A DNA stretch of 64,000 nt from positions 62,001 through 126,000 of the forward strand of contig CAWFJE010000002.1 in the NCBI GenBank assembly GCA_963816155.1, written 5' to 3'. The position numbers were made by a program, and so were the translations under genes. Below the pieces are notes generated by a model that was not told where the DNA came from, did no database searches, and saw nothing but the letters and a program-made list of their open reading frames with translations. Positions 15,788 through 25,075 of the stretch are shown here, in pieces (position 1 is the stretch's first letter; each line of letters opens with the position of its first letter). This stretch comes from JAXGXJ01 sp963816155. Lineage in GTDB: Bacteria; Actinomycetota; Thermoleophilia; RBG-16-64-13.

Positions 15788-16457
15788 CTAGCCCAGAAGG
15801 CTCAGGTACCCGTCGACCATCGTCGGCCCGAACAGCAAGGCGAGGACCGAACCCAGCGCCAGATAAGGCCCAAAAGGAATCATGTCCTTGCGGCGTCTTT
15901 CGTTTCGCGGCGATCAGCACGATCCCGATGATCGCGCTCAATATGAAGGCCAGGAAGAGCGCTACGACCACCAGGCTCCCCAGGACCGCTCCCATCAACA
16001 GAGCCATCTTGACGTCCCCAGCCCCCATGCCTCCCCGCCAAAGGAGAGCCAGGACCAGTAGGACGAGAGCGGCGCCCACGGCGGCCGCCAGGTGCACCCA
16101 CCACCTTTGAGGTTCGATGGCAATCGCGGCCCCCAAGCCCACGAGGGTGCTGGGAAGAACGATCTTGTTGGGGATGATCATGAGTTCCAGGTCGATGAAC
16201 GCGATGAGGATCATCACTGCGATGAACCACCAAGCCAAGACTAGACTACCCGTGGCGTCGAACCGCACATACGCGAAAGCGAAGCCCGCCGCGGTCAAGG
16301 CCATCACCGGCCACGTGCGCGACCTACGCTTGGGATGAGCGGCTTCCGAAGCCAGCCCGGCCCAACGGGCGACGACAGTGTCAAGAAACCAGCCCACCGC
16401 CAGTCCGAGCAGCACCGATCCTACGATAGCTCCGGCAAGGACCACCGGCGAACTCAC
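15788..16457 (-). pseudogene. Prepilin peptidase (A24), frameshifted near the C-terminus
   Basis: Aspartic membrane protease that processes Flp/TadE prepilins. Both catalytic aspartates are present: FIDLELMIIPN and GAGDVKMALLMG, within a set of membrane helices. After KRKT near 15895 the frame runs on without meaning, whereas a shift of one base restores KDMIPFGPYLALGSVLALLFG, the conserved A24 C-terminus, ending at TAG 15790-15788. A one-base insertion in 15893-15903 explains this. GTG 16457 overlaps the response regulator stop (GTGA). If the insertion is real, the last membrane helix is altered; the catalytic residues are unaffected. Confidence 0.85.
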
Positions 16458-17179
16458 GGGGTCGGCGGCCCCCCTCCGACGGATCCCGAGGGGAGAACGA
16501 GCCCCTGGGTGATGGCGTAGGCTGCCGCTTCCGTACGATTCTTCGTCCCCAGGGTGGTGAAGATACCGTGGAGGTGATATTTCACCGTCTTGGTGGTGAT
16601 GAAAAGAGCCTTGGCAATCTCAGCGTTGGCCTTGCCCTGGGCTACGAGAGCGAGCACCTCCAATTCCCGCTTGGTGAGCCCGCTGGTCTCGGCCGGTCCA
16701 GCCTCGGCCGATTCGCCGCCGCCGACCACCTTGTCGAGCAACCGTGGGCCTCCCATAAGGATCGAGCCACCCACAACCTGCCTGACGATTGAAGCCAGGT
16801 CGGCAGGCCGAACGAACTTCGGCACGTAGGCGGCAGCGCCCCGGCGCATAGCCTCGAGGGCCGTCTCCCTGTCCTCGTCCACGGTGAGAATGATCACGGG
16901 CTTGTCCGGCCAGCGTTTGACCAGGACATCGAGGCAACCCAATCCATCGAGCAGGGGCATGCGGAGATCCAGCAGGATGACATCGACCGCCTCTTGCTCC
17001 AGCAGTTCGATCGCGGCCAAGCCGTCGCCCGCCTCGCCGGCAACCTCGATCTTCGGGTCCAACTCCAAGGCGCGGCAGATGCCCGAACGCACGAGCGCGT
17101 GATCGTCGACCACTGCTACACGGATGTCCGCCTCCGTCTCAATTGTCCCGTCTATCGCGTGACTGCCTTTCGGAACCAT
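16454..17179 (-). CDS. NarL/FixJ-type response regulator
   Basis: Receiver plus LuxR-type DNA-binding domain, 241 residues. Receiver motifs: VAVVDDHALVRSG acidic pair, phospho-acceptor Asp in VILLDLRMP, Thr in IILTVDED. The HTH reads LTKRELEVLALVAQGKANAEIAKALF, with TKTVKYHLHGIF in the recognition region. ATG 17179 has GAGGG upstream and lies four bases after the histidine kinase stop, so both form one unit; the stop overlaps the prepilin peptidase start. Probable controller of the tad locus by position. Confidence 0.92.
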   Translation of the reverse strand: MVPKGSHAIDGTIETEADIRVAVVDDHALVRSGICRALELDPKIEVAGEAGDGLAAIELLEQEAVDVILLDLRMPLLDGLGCLDVLVKRWPDKPVIILTVDEDRETALEAMRRGAAAYVPKFVRPADLASIVRQVVGGSILMGGPRLLDKVVGGGESAEAGPAETSGLTKRELEVLALVAQGKANAEIAKALFITTKTVKYHLHGIFTTLGTKNRTEAAAYAITQGLVLPSGSVGGGPPTP

Positions 17180-17183
17180 TGCT

Positions 17184-18215
17184 CTACCCTCGATAGGCAG
17201 GGACATGCACGACGACGCTCGCACCCTTGCCGGGAGCGCTGCGAACCACCAGGCGACCGCCCAGATAGCCTGCCCGCTCTTCCATGCCCTGCAATCCGTA
17301 GTGACCGTTGCCGTTACCCTTTTCGCGCTCTTTGTGCGTAAACCCTTTCCCGTTGTCCCTGACTATGAGATCGACGCTCCCTTTGGCCGACCGGGCCCAC
17401 ACCTGGACCGTCGTGGCCTCCGAATGCCGCTCCGCATTGGCTAGGGCTTCCTGAACGATGCGATAGACACATATGCGCATGGAGTCGCTGTGGATGGTGA
17501 AGTCCCCCTCCAACTCCACGTGGGCTCGGATACCGGTCCGGGATTCGAAGCACTCCACCAGTCGGGTCACGGTGGTAGGGAACTCATCGGGTGCCAGAGT
17601 CGGGGGACGGAGACTACCTACCATGCTGCGCGCTTCGTCGATGAGATGACTGAGAGGTTCTCTCACCCGCTCGATTTGCGTCTGCAGTTCGGGCGCCTTC
17701 TCGACCGCCATTGACCCAAGGACCTCAGTCTCCAGGAAGGCGGCGGCGGCATACTGCGCTATTCCGTCGTGGATATCCTGACCGGTGCGTCGCCGCTCCC
17801 TCTCGATAGCCTGGATGGCTCTAGTCCCCAGTCCGTGCGTCAGACTCATACTTCCGCCTCTCTCGGATACCCATCCCACCAGCCAGCCCATAGCCAGCAG
17901 GAAGACCGCCCATGTCACCAGGGCGGCTATCTTCTCGTCAGTTTGCGCTCCAGCCGCGATCATGAAGGTGTGGTCGCGAAGCACAACAGACACGGAGACG
18001 GCGGCCACCGCCAAGGCCGCCATGGACACCCCTATCTTCCTGCCCAGGACCACGCCGACCCCGGCCACGGGAATGTAGAAGAAATAGAGTAGATGGGCAG
18101 TGTCCCCCTGGTAGAAGTACATCCCCACCGCACCAAGGAGGATGGCGAGAGACGTAGCAACCATCAGAGTAAGCGGGCCAGCCTGAAACCGTCCACCTCG
18201 GGGGGAATTCTTCAT
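17184..18215 (-). CDS. Sensor histidine kinase (HisKA_3/NarX type)
   Basis: 343 residues. Four to five membrane helices occupy roughly residues 15-120, with no large extracytoplasmic domain, so it probably senses within the membrane. The dimerisation/H-box RRRTGQDIHDGIAQYAAAA carries the phospho-His. The ATPase domain has the N-box YRIVQEALANAERHSEA, G1 box VRDNGKGF and G2 YGLQGMEERAGYLGG. Partner of the adjacent response regulator. ATG 18215 is used. Confidence 0.93.
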   Translation of the reverse strand: MKNSPRGGRFQAGPLTLMVATSLAILLGAVGMYFYQGDTAHLLYFFYIPVAGVGVVLGRKIGVSMAALAVAAVSVSVVLRDHTFMIAAGAQTDEKIAALVTWAVFLLAMGWLVGWVSERGGSMSLTHGLGTRAIQAIERERRRTGQDIHDGIAQYAAAAFLETEVLGSMAVEKAPELQTQIERVREPLSHLIDEARSMVGSLRPPTLAPDEFPTTVTRLVECFESRTGIRAHVELEGDFTIHSDSMRICVYRIVQEALANAERHSEATTVQVWARSAKGSVDLIVRDNGKGFTHKEREKGNGNGHYGLQGMEERAGYLGGRLVVRSAPGKGASVVVHVPAYRG

Positions 18216-18414
18216 CAGTCATACCTGCTAGCAAACAAGGGTGTCACAACTGTGCGTGCTATCGGCACATGCCTGCTATCGCTGTAGTTCGCCCTCGTTC
18301 GCCCTCGTTGGTGACGGGGAGAGAATTCTCACGTGCAAGCGGCGGCACAGGCGGGCCGACCGCCCCTGGAAATCTTGGTGGCCCCGCGGACCGGGACACG
18401 TGTTCACGACGACT

Positions 18415-18482
18415 GGGTACGAGAATCGCCGGCGGGTCAAGCCCCGCTCCGGCGGCGGCGATGTCACTGAAACCCTCTACCC
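18415..18482 (-). other. Hairpin region between the STAS gene and the histidine kinase
   Basis: A GC-rich stem CGCCGG + CGGG pairs with CCCG + CCGGCG (18427-18454), with a two-base bulge and a six-base loop, enclosed by GGGTA/TACCC at the borders. On the leftward strand it starts seven bases after the STAS stop, so it may end that transcript, though no U-run follows. The rest of the 273-base gap to the kinase start shows no gene. Confidence 0.4.
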
Positions 18483-18488
18483 CTGTTC

Positions 18489-18728
18489 TTACAGGCCGGC
18501 GATCGCCTCGTCCTGAGTAGTGAAAAGGCGCAGGCCGGGAATACCGGGTATCCCAACGACCTCCATGACCCGACGGACATTGGGTCTCACCCCGACAAGC
18601 GCCAGAACGCCACCCGGCCCAAGCTCTTCTTTCCCCTCGCGTACAAGCACGGGACCACCGGTGTGGTCGAGATCCCCCAGCACGCGGAGCAAGGGCTTGT
18701 GGTCGACAGAACTTCTTTGCCCCTTCAT
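18489..18728 (-). CDS. Shortened STAS-domain (anti-sigma antagonist-like) protein
   Basis: 79 residues from ATG 18728 with GGGGGG just upstream. It opens with LLRVLGDLDHTGGPVLVREGKEEL, matching strand 1-helix 1 of STAS domains, then jumps to GGVLALVGVRPNVRRVMEVVGI and TTQDEAIAGL, matching the last strand and helices. The middle 20-25 residues, which in SpoIIAA/RsbV carry the strand and the phosphorylated Ser/Thr, are absent. It is still in frame, so it may be a functional minimal form or a decayed gene. Divergent from a SpoIIE-type phosphatase, its natural partner. Confidence 0.6.
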   Translation of the reverse strand: MKGQRSSVDHKPLLRVLGDLDHTGGPVLVREGKEELGPGGVLALVGVRPNVRRVMEVVGIPGIPGLRLFTTQDEAIAGL

Positions 18729-18814
18729 CAGTCCCCCCCATCTCTCACGTCGCCGGTTGTCCCCGCGGTCTCCTTCGAGCAAACCAAGCCTGAGCCGAAC
18801 TGAGCCGACCTTTT

Positions 18815-18840
18815 TTGACACTTTCCGAATCTGCTAGCAT
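18815..18840 (+). promoter_or_regulatory. Possible extended -10 promoter for the SpoIIE-type phosphatase
   Basis: TTGACA at 18815-18820 and TGCTAGCAT at 18832-18840 (extended -10 TGN plus TAGCAT). The 14-base spacer is short for a sigma-70 promoter, but an extended -10 can compensate. The -10 ends 18 bases before the GTG start, implying a very short leader. Confidence 0.35.
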
Positions 18841-18858
18841 GGGGTTCCAGACCAACAT

Positions 18859-21786
18859 GTGGCCGAGAAAGAGCAGGTACGAGGTGTGAGCAGCCCGACT
18901 CCTGTGGTGCCGGCTTCCAGTTCCCTTGGCGATCATGGTCGCGATTACTCTTGGGCACGGTCGGTGTACTGGCTGCCGATTCCTGTTTTCGCCGTCGCCA
19001 TCGTCGTTCTGTCGGCCGTGGGGGTAGAGCGGCTCTATTATTCCAGTGTGCTCTTCAGAGTACTGAATCTCTTGTTCCTCACGGTCATCCTGCTTGTTGT
19101 CTCTTTCCTTGCCGGACGAGCCTTCATTACCAGGCGGTCGGTAGGCGTGCTTCTTATGGGCATGGGGGCCCTGTCTCTCGCACTGGGCTCAGCGCTCGCC
19201 GCCCTGGAGGCAGGTGGTCCCGAACCCAACCAGGCGATATCCATTTACAACACGTCCGCCCTACTGGCGGGCCTGTGCCATGTGCTGGGGACCACTTCGA
19301 ACCTGTCGGCGTGGCGGGCGAGTCGACGCGCCGCCCGACCGATTCTCGTGCTTGGCATCCTCGCTATCACTCTCATCATCTTTGCGTTGCTGTTGCTCAT
19401 CCGGGGTCAGTTGTGGCCGACCCAACTGGTCCAGGGCACGGGCCAAACCACCTTCGGCTTTGCCATCCTGGTGACCGCTATCGGTTTCTTCGCTGTATCG
19501 GCAGTCTCACTGGGCATCAGCTATCGGAGGACTGGGTCGCGATTCACGTATTGGTACGGTCTGGGCCTGGGGCTGGTGGTGGTGGGTCTGGTGGCCGTCT
19601 CGCTACAGAACAGCGTCGGAGACCCCCTTAACTGGGTGGGACGATCGGCGCAGTACATGGGTGCCATCTATCTGCTCGTGGCAGTGACCCCCTCGATCAG
19701 AGGATCATCTGCCCATGCGTTGATGCTCGAGGGAGCGCTGCGCGAGAGCCAGGAACGGTATCGAGGACTGGTGAATCTCAGCCCAGAGGCGATCTTGGTG
19801 GATACCGAGGGCTTGGTGTCGTACGTCAATCCAGCCGCCGTGCAGCTGCTGGGGGCGCACTCGCCCGACGAACTGCTGGGCAAGGCCGTTGCGGATCTGA
19901 TCCAGCAGACGGATCGTGACCTCATGGCCCGACACACGGCCGAGGCAGGAAGCGAAAGCTCGGCCCCCATCCAGGAGATCACGATGCTGCGCCTGGACGG
20001 CGGCTCCCTCAGAGTCGAAGCAGCCAGCGCACGCACGTCGTTCGACGGTGCTTCGTCGCTCCAAATCATCGTTCGCGATATCACCGAGCGACGGCGCGTG
20101 GAACGAAGCCTGCGTGAGAGCGAAGAACGCTTCAGGTCTCTGGTCGCCAATATCCCCTCGGTCCTCATGCGATACGACCGGGAGTTCCGCGTCCAGTATC
20201 TGAGCCCTCAAGCGGAAGCCGCAACGGGAATCCCCGCTCATCACTTCATCGGCCGGACGAACCGTGAAATGGGTATGCCTGAACAACTGTGTGATCTTTG
20301 GGAGACAGCTATCCAGAGAGTTTTTGACACCGGCGAAGTCGAGGACCTAGAGTTCGAACTCTCCGGGCCAGACGGTAGTCTTCGAGCGTATCTTCTCAGA
20401 CTCGCCCCCGAGACCTTCGCGGGGCCCGGGGAGATCGACTACGTTCTGGGCATCTCAACGGACATCACCAACCGAAAGAGGGCGGAAGAGGAGCGGCGGC
20501 ACCTGGTGGAGGAGTTGCGCTCGAAGACCGAGCGGCTGAGCACTCTCCTCGAGGAATCGGAAAGGGAAGAGCGACTGGGTGCCGCCCTAGCCGACCTCGC
20601 CAACGCCGCCGTTACCGGGCTGGACGAAGAGGTCCTGGAAGGCTTCCTGACCGAGGTCATGGAAGTGCTGTCGGCCGATTCGGCCCATTGCGTCTTCGTC
20701 GCCTCCGACGGTGCGGAGCAGAGCTACCGTGTTGGAGCCAGACGCGAAGATGGAGCACCACGCCTCGAACCGCTGGTGCGAACGCTTGCCGAAGATGGGC
20801 GAGAAGGCAACGACCCAATCTTGCTGGACGGCAACGATATCCCCTGGCTTGGGTGTGGTGTTCTTATGCTCGTACCGCTCCTCGTCCACAAGAGGGTAAC
20901 CGGGTGGGCAGGGTTCGCGTACCCCGAACCGCGCAGACCCAGCGAGGACCACATGAGGCTCGCGCGCCGGTTGTCGTCTCTGATGTCGATCAGTATCGAG
21001 AATGCCTGGATGTACGATAGGCAGAGGTACATCGCCCAGACGCTTCAGGAGAGCCTTCTTGACCTACCGCTGGCCGACACGGGGGTTCGACTCGGTCATC
21101 TGTACCGCTCAGCCACTGAGCAGGCGCTCGTTGGGGGCGACTTCTACGACGTCTTCGCCGGGGCGGATGACCGTGTGGTCATCGTCGTGGGTGATGTTTG
21201 CGGCCACGGGGTGGAAGCGGCCCGAACGGCCACGCTGGTCAAGGACGTCGTTCACGCATATGCTCGTCAGGACAGTGAACCCGGGTCGATCCTCCACAGA
21301 CTGAACCGCCTCCTGCTGGATAGGAATACGCCGGGGTTCGTCACGGTCTTTGTCGGGGTCTTGGACCCCGCTTCAGGCTCGTTGGCCTACTCATCAGCCG
21401 GACACCCTCAGGCTCTCATCGGCAGTCAGGACGGAGAGGTGCGGTCTTTGCAGGCCGGCTCTCCGCCGGTGGGTGTCTTCCCACATTGTTCCTGGGCCGA
21501 TGGCCGGGCCCAGATGAACAGCTCGGACACCCTGCTCGTGTACACCGACGGGGTCACAGAGGCAAGGCGGGACGGGCTCTTCTTCGGAGAGGAGGGCCTC
21601 ATGAAAGCGTTCAGGAGCCTGAGTGATCTCCCGCCGGAACAGCTGCCCCAGGCCCTCTTGGACAAGGTTCTTCTGTTCTCCGAAGGGCGGCTACGAGATG
21701 ATGTGGCCATAGTCGCTCTGACCCTCAGCCCGGATCATGACGCTGAGGAGTCAGGGCAGCCGACTCTGGTAGTAGCCGTCCCATAG
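18859..21786 (+). CDS. Membrane PAS-PAS-GAF-SpoIIE serine phosphatase
   Basis: 975-residue sensor phosphatase. Roughly residues 30-290 contain about eight membrane helices (MASE-like sensor). PAS domains follow at about 295-410 (SQERYRGLVNLSPEAILVDT) and 419-535 (ESEERFRSLVANIPSVL), a coiled coil at 535-566, a GAF-like domain at 567-710 and a PP2C/SpoIIE domain at 722-965 with GGDFYDVF, GDVCGHGVEAARTA, SAGHPQALI, YTDGVTEAR and RDDVAIVAL, so the metal-binding aspartates are intact. It presumably dephosphorylates a STAS antagonist in a partner-switching pathway. The divergent STAS gene is the obvious but damaged candidate. GTG 18859 is uncertain; GTG 18885 is an alternative. Confidence 0.9.
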   Translation: MAEKEQVRGVSSPTPVVPASSSLGDHGRDYSWARSVYWLPIPVFAVAIVVLSAVGVERLYYSSVLFRVLNLLFLTVILLVVSFLAGRAFITRRSVGVLLMGMGALSLALGSALAALEAGGPEPNQAISIYNTSALLAGLCHVLGTTSNLSAWRASRRAARPILVLGILAITLIIFALLLLIRGQLWPTQLVQGTGQTTFGFAILVTAIGFFAVSAVSLGISYRRTGSRFTYWYGLGLGLVVVGLVAVSLQNSVGDPLNWVGRSAQYMGAIYLLVAVTPSIRGSSAHALMLEGALRESQERYRGLVNLSPEAILVDTEGLVSYVNPAAVQLLGAHSPDELLGKAVADLIQQTDRDLMARHTAEAGSESSAPIQEITMLRLDGGSLRVEAASARTSFDGASSLQIIVRDITERRRVERSLRESEERFRSLVANIPSVLMRYDREFRVQYLSPQAEAATGIPAHHFIGRTNREMGMPEQLCDLWETAIQRVFDTGEVEDLEFELSGPDGSLRAYLLRLAPETFAGPGEIDYVLGISTDITNRKRAEEERRHLVEELRSKTERLSTLLEESEREERLGAALADLANAAVTGLDEEVLEGFLTEVMEVLSADSAHCVFVASDGAEQSYRVGARREDGAPRLEPLVRTLAEDGREGNDPILLDGNDIPWLGCGVLMLVPLLVHKRVTGWAGFAYPEPRRPSEDHMRLARRLSSLMSISIENAWMYDRQRYIAQTLQESLLDLPLADTGVRLGHLYRSATEQALVGGDFYDVFAGADDRVVIVVGDVCGHGVEAARTATLVKDVVHAYARQDSEPGSILHRLNRLLLDRNTPGFVTVFVGVLDPASGSLAYSSAGHPQALIGSQDGEVRSLQAGSPPVGVFPHCSWADGRAQMNSSDTLLVYTDGVTEARRDGLFFGEEGLMKAFRSLSDLPPEQLPQALLDKVLLFSEGRLRDDVAIVALTLSPDHDAEESGQPTLVVAVP

Positions 21787-21887
21787 CCGGGAACGACCAC
21801 CTTGACAAGGCGATGAATGCCGGAACGATATCCAGGGAAACAAGCCAAGTAGGTAAGGATTATCGGCGACGATTGAAGGGGGCAAGG

Positions 21888-22202
21888 ATGGCCCAGCACT
21901 TCCGTGACCTTGAAGAAGAGCAGAAGGTCTCTCACAGCGTCACCGCGGACGCCGCAGATGAGTCAAGCGTCTACTGCACCAATTGCGGAAGGGCCATGGA
22001 ACAAGGCGACTGCCTCGTGGACGACGATCTGGAGATCAAGCTGCGTTGCGCGTACGGGGACTGCATGCTGGAGGGTAACATCGCCGTGGAGAACGTGCGG
22101 GGGTGGGACGACTACAGGCAGGAGTACGAGGACGAGACCGCGGACTGGCCGGACACGCCGACCCCCGGCGAGTGCTATCGGCCGGCGGGCCGTACGCCGT
22201 AG
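21888..22202 (+). CDS. Small zinc-ribbon-like acidic protein
   Basis: 104 residues from ATG 21888 with GAAGGGGG upstream. The centre holds YCTNCGRAM, a second Cys at GDCLV, and LRCAYGDCML: two to three CxxC/CxxxxC pairs that could bind zinc. The C-terminal third is very acidic (DDYRQEYEDETADW). Function not recognised. It follows the phosphatase in the same direction after about 100 bases and converges on the molybdenum hydroxylase gene. Confidence 0.7.
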   Translation: MAQHFRDLEEEQKVSHSVTADAADESSVYCTNCGRAMEQGDCLVDDDLEIKLRCAYGDCMLEGNIAVENVRGWDDYRQEYEDETADWPDTPTPGECYRPAGRTP

Positions 22203-22281
22203 GTTCCGCGGCCTGGGGGGTGCACTCGGGCTACCCCACGTTCGCATACGGGCCGATGGGCGACCCGACCAGGCTCCTTTC

Positions 22282-24591
22282 CTAGGCCCTCTGTGCCGCG
22301 AAAGCCTCGAGCACCTTCTCCGGCGTCATCGGCAGTGAGCGGATTCTGATTCCAACCGCGTCGTACAAGGCGTTGGCGATGGCAGGGGCGACATTGGTGA
22401 TCCCCGTCTCTCCCACCCCTTTGGCTCCGAAGGGTCCGGTCGGATCGGGCTCTTCCACCAGGATCACGTCCACTTCGGGCATATCCAGAGTGGAGGGCAT
22501 CTTGTATGTCGCAAAGCTGTCTGTGAGAACCCTGCCCGTCTTGTTGTCGATGATGAGATCCTCGGTGAGCGCGTAGCCGAACCCCTGAGCGGCCCCGCCT
22601 TCCAAGCACGCTTCGACGGTCAAAGGGTTGATCGCTCTGCCGATGTCGTGGGCGACGACGAACTTGAGGACCCGTATCTCGCCCGTTTGGGTGTCAACCT
22701 CGATCTCAGCGAATCCGGCTTGGAAGTTCGGGCAATGGGTCAGACCCTGGTGTTTGCCGGTGGCTGTGATATGTCGCCCGTCCATGCCGTAGTCGTAGAT
22801 GCCGGCGCTTGAGATCTCGGCCACAGTGACAGACTGCTGAGGATCGGCCTTCACGAAGACCCGTCCCTCTATGATGTCCAGCCCATCCGGGGTTGTGTGC
22901 AGCTTCTGCGCAGCGCGTTCAAGGACGATCACCCTGATCTTGCCTCCGGCATCCAGCACGGCGTTGCCGATGGCATAGGTAGACCGACTGGCGTGGGTGC
23001 CGATGTCGAACAGCGTCACGTCGGTGTCACCGGTGATCACCCGGATGTCCTCATATCTAAGTCCCATGGCCTCAGCGGCGATCTGACTGAGCGCGCCAAG
23101 GATGCCCTGGCCCATCTCACAGGGACTTACGGTGAGCAAAGCAGAGCCATCGTCATCGAGCTTGATGATCGCACTGGAGTGTTCCAGCAGGAATCCACCG
23201 GCGCCGCTGGCGTGGGTCATGATGGACATGCCCACCCCCCGCCGAAAGCGGCCCTCCTTCTTGCCGCCCCATCCCTGCCACTTGTCTTTCCAAGCTATTC
23301 GCTCAGCTCCGAGTGTGATGCAGGACGGCAGGGCGCAGGTCGAGATCGCGACAGGCTCCCACATGCTGGGCTCGTCCACCCCCTTGGCGTTCTTGAGCCG
23401 GAACTCCACGGGGTCCATGCCGCACTTCTCAGCGGCCATGTCTATGGCCTGCTGAAGGATGAAGGACCCCTCCGGGTTGCCGTAGCCCCTCATGCCGCTC
23501 GAGGCGGGGTTGTTCGTGTACACGATGGTCGCCTTGCCCGCGATCACCGGCGAACGCATGACCCCGAGGGTCGCCTGCATGTTCACCGCACTGATGGTGC
23601 CGCTGTGCGAGAAGTAGGCGCCCGAATCGGAGAGGATGTCCTGGGAAATGGCAGTGATCGTGCCGTCCTTCGTCAAGCCCATCTTGATGGTCTGGCGTTG
23701 TTCGGTGCGACTGCTCCAGCCGTTGAAGTCCTCTTCTCGAGTGACGAACACCTTCACGGGCCTGCCCGTGACCCTGGCCAGCAGGGCGGCCAGCGGCTCC
23801 ACTCCCAGGCTCAAGCGGGCTCCGAAACCGCCCCCCACGACGGTGGTGATCCACCGGACGTCACCCTCTGGGATGCCGAAGATCCTCTGGGCCATGGTCT
23901 TCTTGGCGAGATGCGCGTTCTGGTTGGGCGACCAGACGGTGAGACGTCCCGCTTCATCCCAGCGGGCCACCGCCACGTCGGGTTCCATGTGGGCCTGTTT
24001 CTGCCTCGAATTGCGCCCCGTGAACTCGACCACGTAGTCGGAGTCCGCGAGGGCCTTCTCCAGCTCTCCCCGGTTGAAGGGGTGGTCGATGATTCCGGCG
24101 ATGTTGTCCTTCCATCTCTCCTGCACCACCGGAGCCCCAGGTTGAAGAGCCTCCTCGGGGTCGAACACCGTCGGGAGTTCCTCGTACTCCACTTCGATTA
24201 AGTCAAGGGCCTGCTCCGCCGTGTAGACGTCGACGGCAGCCACAGCCGCTATCCAATCGCCGAAGCAGCGGGCCTTGTCGGAGAGTATGTACTGGTCCTG
24301 ATTCTCGCCTTCGTAGGCGAACGGCGGCAGGCCTTCGGCCATCACCGACCGCGTGAAGCTCAACTTGGGCACATCGGCGTGGGTGATGACCGCCGCGACC
24401 CCTGGAAGACCCTTGGCCGCCGCGGTGTCTATCTTGACCACGCGGGCGTGCGCATACGGACTTGTCAAGATCCTGCCGACGAGCATGCCCGGCAGGGAGA
24501 CGTCGGCACCATAGACGGCGGCACCGGTCGCCTTGGCGGCCACATCGGGCCTGGGGACTGATCTGCCGATGCAGGAGAAGAGGTCGGCCAT
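22282..24591 (-). CDS. Molybdenum hydroxylase large subunit (xanthine dehydrogenase/CoxL family)
   Basis: Molybdopterin-binding catalytic subunit of a heterotrimeric hydroxylase that adds water-derived oxygen to an N-heterocycle or aldehyde. 769 residues, full length. Features: GRSVPRPDVAAKATGAAVYGAD N-terminus, VGGGFGARLS cofactor loop, SSGMRGYGNPE, and GAKGVGETGITNVAPAIANA with the catalytic Glu in GVGE. The CO-dehydrogenase AYRCSFR loop is absent, so CO is not the substrate. ATG 24591 lies five bases after the iron-sulfur subunit stop. Fed by HyuAB genes upstream in the same operon. Confidence 0.92.
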   Translation of the reverse strand: MADLFSCIGRSVPRPDVAAKATGAAVYGADVSLPGMLVGRILTSPYAHARVVKIDTAAAKGLPGVAAVITHADVPKLSFTRSVMAEGLPPFAYEGENQDQYILSDKARCFGDWIAAVAAVDVYTAEQALDLIEVEYEELPTVFDPEEALQPGAPVVQERWKDNIAGIIDHPFNRGELEKALADSDYVVEFTGRNSRQKQAHMEPDVAVARWDEAGRLTVWSPNQNAHLAKKTMAQRIFGIPEGDVRWITTVVGGGFGARLSLGVEPLAALLARVTGRPVKVFVTREEDFNGWSSRTEQRQTIKMGLTKDGTITAISQDILSDSGAYFSHSGTISAVNMQATLGVMRSPVIAGKATIVYTNNPASSGMRGYGNPEGSFILQQAIDMAAEKCGMDPVEFRLKNAKGVDEPSMWEPVAISTCALPSCITLGAERIAWKDKWQGWGGKKEGRFRRGVGMSIMTHASGAGGFLLEHSSAIIKLDDDGSALLTVSPCEMGQGILGALSQIAAEAMGLRYEDIRVITGDTDVTLFDIGTHASRSTYAIGNAVLDAGGKIRVIVLERAAQKLHTTPDGLDIIEGRVFVKADPQQSVTVAEISSAGIYDYGMDGRHITATGKHQGLTHCPNFQAGFAEIEVDTQTGEIRVLKFVVAHDIGRAINPLTVEACLEGGAAQGFGYALTEDLIIDNKTGRVLTDSFATYKMPSTLDMPEVDVILVEEPDPTGPFGAKGVGETGITNVAPAIANALYDAVGIRIRSLPMTPEKVLEAFAAQRA

Positions 24592-24595
24592 GGCC

Positions 24596-25075
24596 TCAGC
24601 CCTCCTTTCGCATGGTGGCGGCCGCGGATTCCACCGCGTCGATGATCTTCACATAGCCTGTACAGCGACAGAGATTGCCGGCCAGAGCACTCTTGATCTC
24701 ATCCCGTGTGGGCTCCGGGTTGTCATCCAGCAGGGCTTTGCTGGAGAGGATCATGCCCGGCGTGCAGAAGCCGCATTGTATGGCTCCCTTCTCCACGAAG
24801 GCCTGCTGGATGGGATGTAGCTCCAGACCGTCAGACAATCCCTCGATGGTCACTATGCTCTTCCCGATGACCGTGACCGCCAAGGTGAGGCAGGAGAAGG
24901 ACGGTTTGCCATCGATCAAGACCGTGCAGGCACCGCAGTCTCCGGCTCCGCACGCGTACTTCGTGCCGGTAAGGCCCAACTTGTCCCTCAACACATCGAT
25001 GAGAAGCATGTGCGGCTCGAGGATGACCTCGTGGTCGTTGCCGTTCACGGTGAACGTGGCGATCTGCTTCGTCAT
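24596..25075 (-). CDS. Molybdenum hydroxylase [2Fe-2S] subunit
   Basis: 159 residues, carries electrons from the molybdenum site to FAD. The plant-type [2Fe-2S] motif is KYACGAGDCGACTVLIDGKP with a later Cys in FSCL; the second cluster motif is QCGFCTPGM followed by GNLCRCTGY. All eight cysteines are present. Overlaps the FAD subunit stop by four bases (ATGA-type). Confidence 0.96.
   Translation of the reverse strand: MTKQIATFTVNGNDHEVILEPHMLLIDVLRDKLGLTGTKYACGAGDCGACTVLIDGKPSFSCLTLAVTVIGKSIVTIEGLSDGLELHPIQQAFVEKGAIQCGFCTPGMILSSKALLDDNPEPTRDEIKSALAGNLCRCTGYVKIIDAVESAAATMRKEG

Noticed and set aside
18286..18305. Tandem GTTCGCCCTC repeat upstream of the histidine kinase
   Set aside because: Only two units, no further copies and no clear function; likely slippage.
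22282..24591. Aerobic carbon monoxide dehydrogenase large subunit
   Set aside because: The AYRCSFR-type active-site loop of form I CoxL is absent; the context points to heterocycle oxidation.
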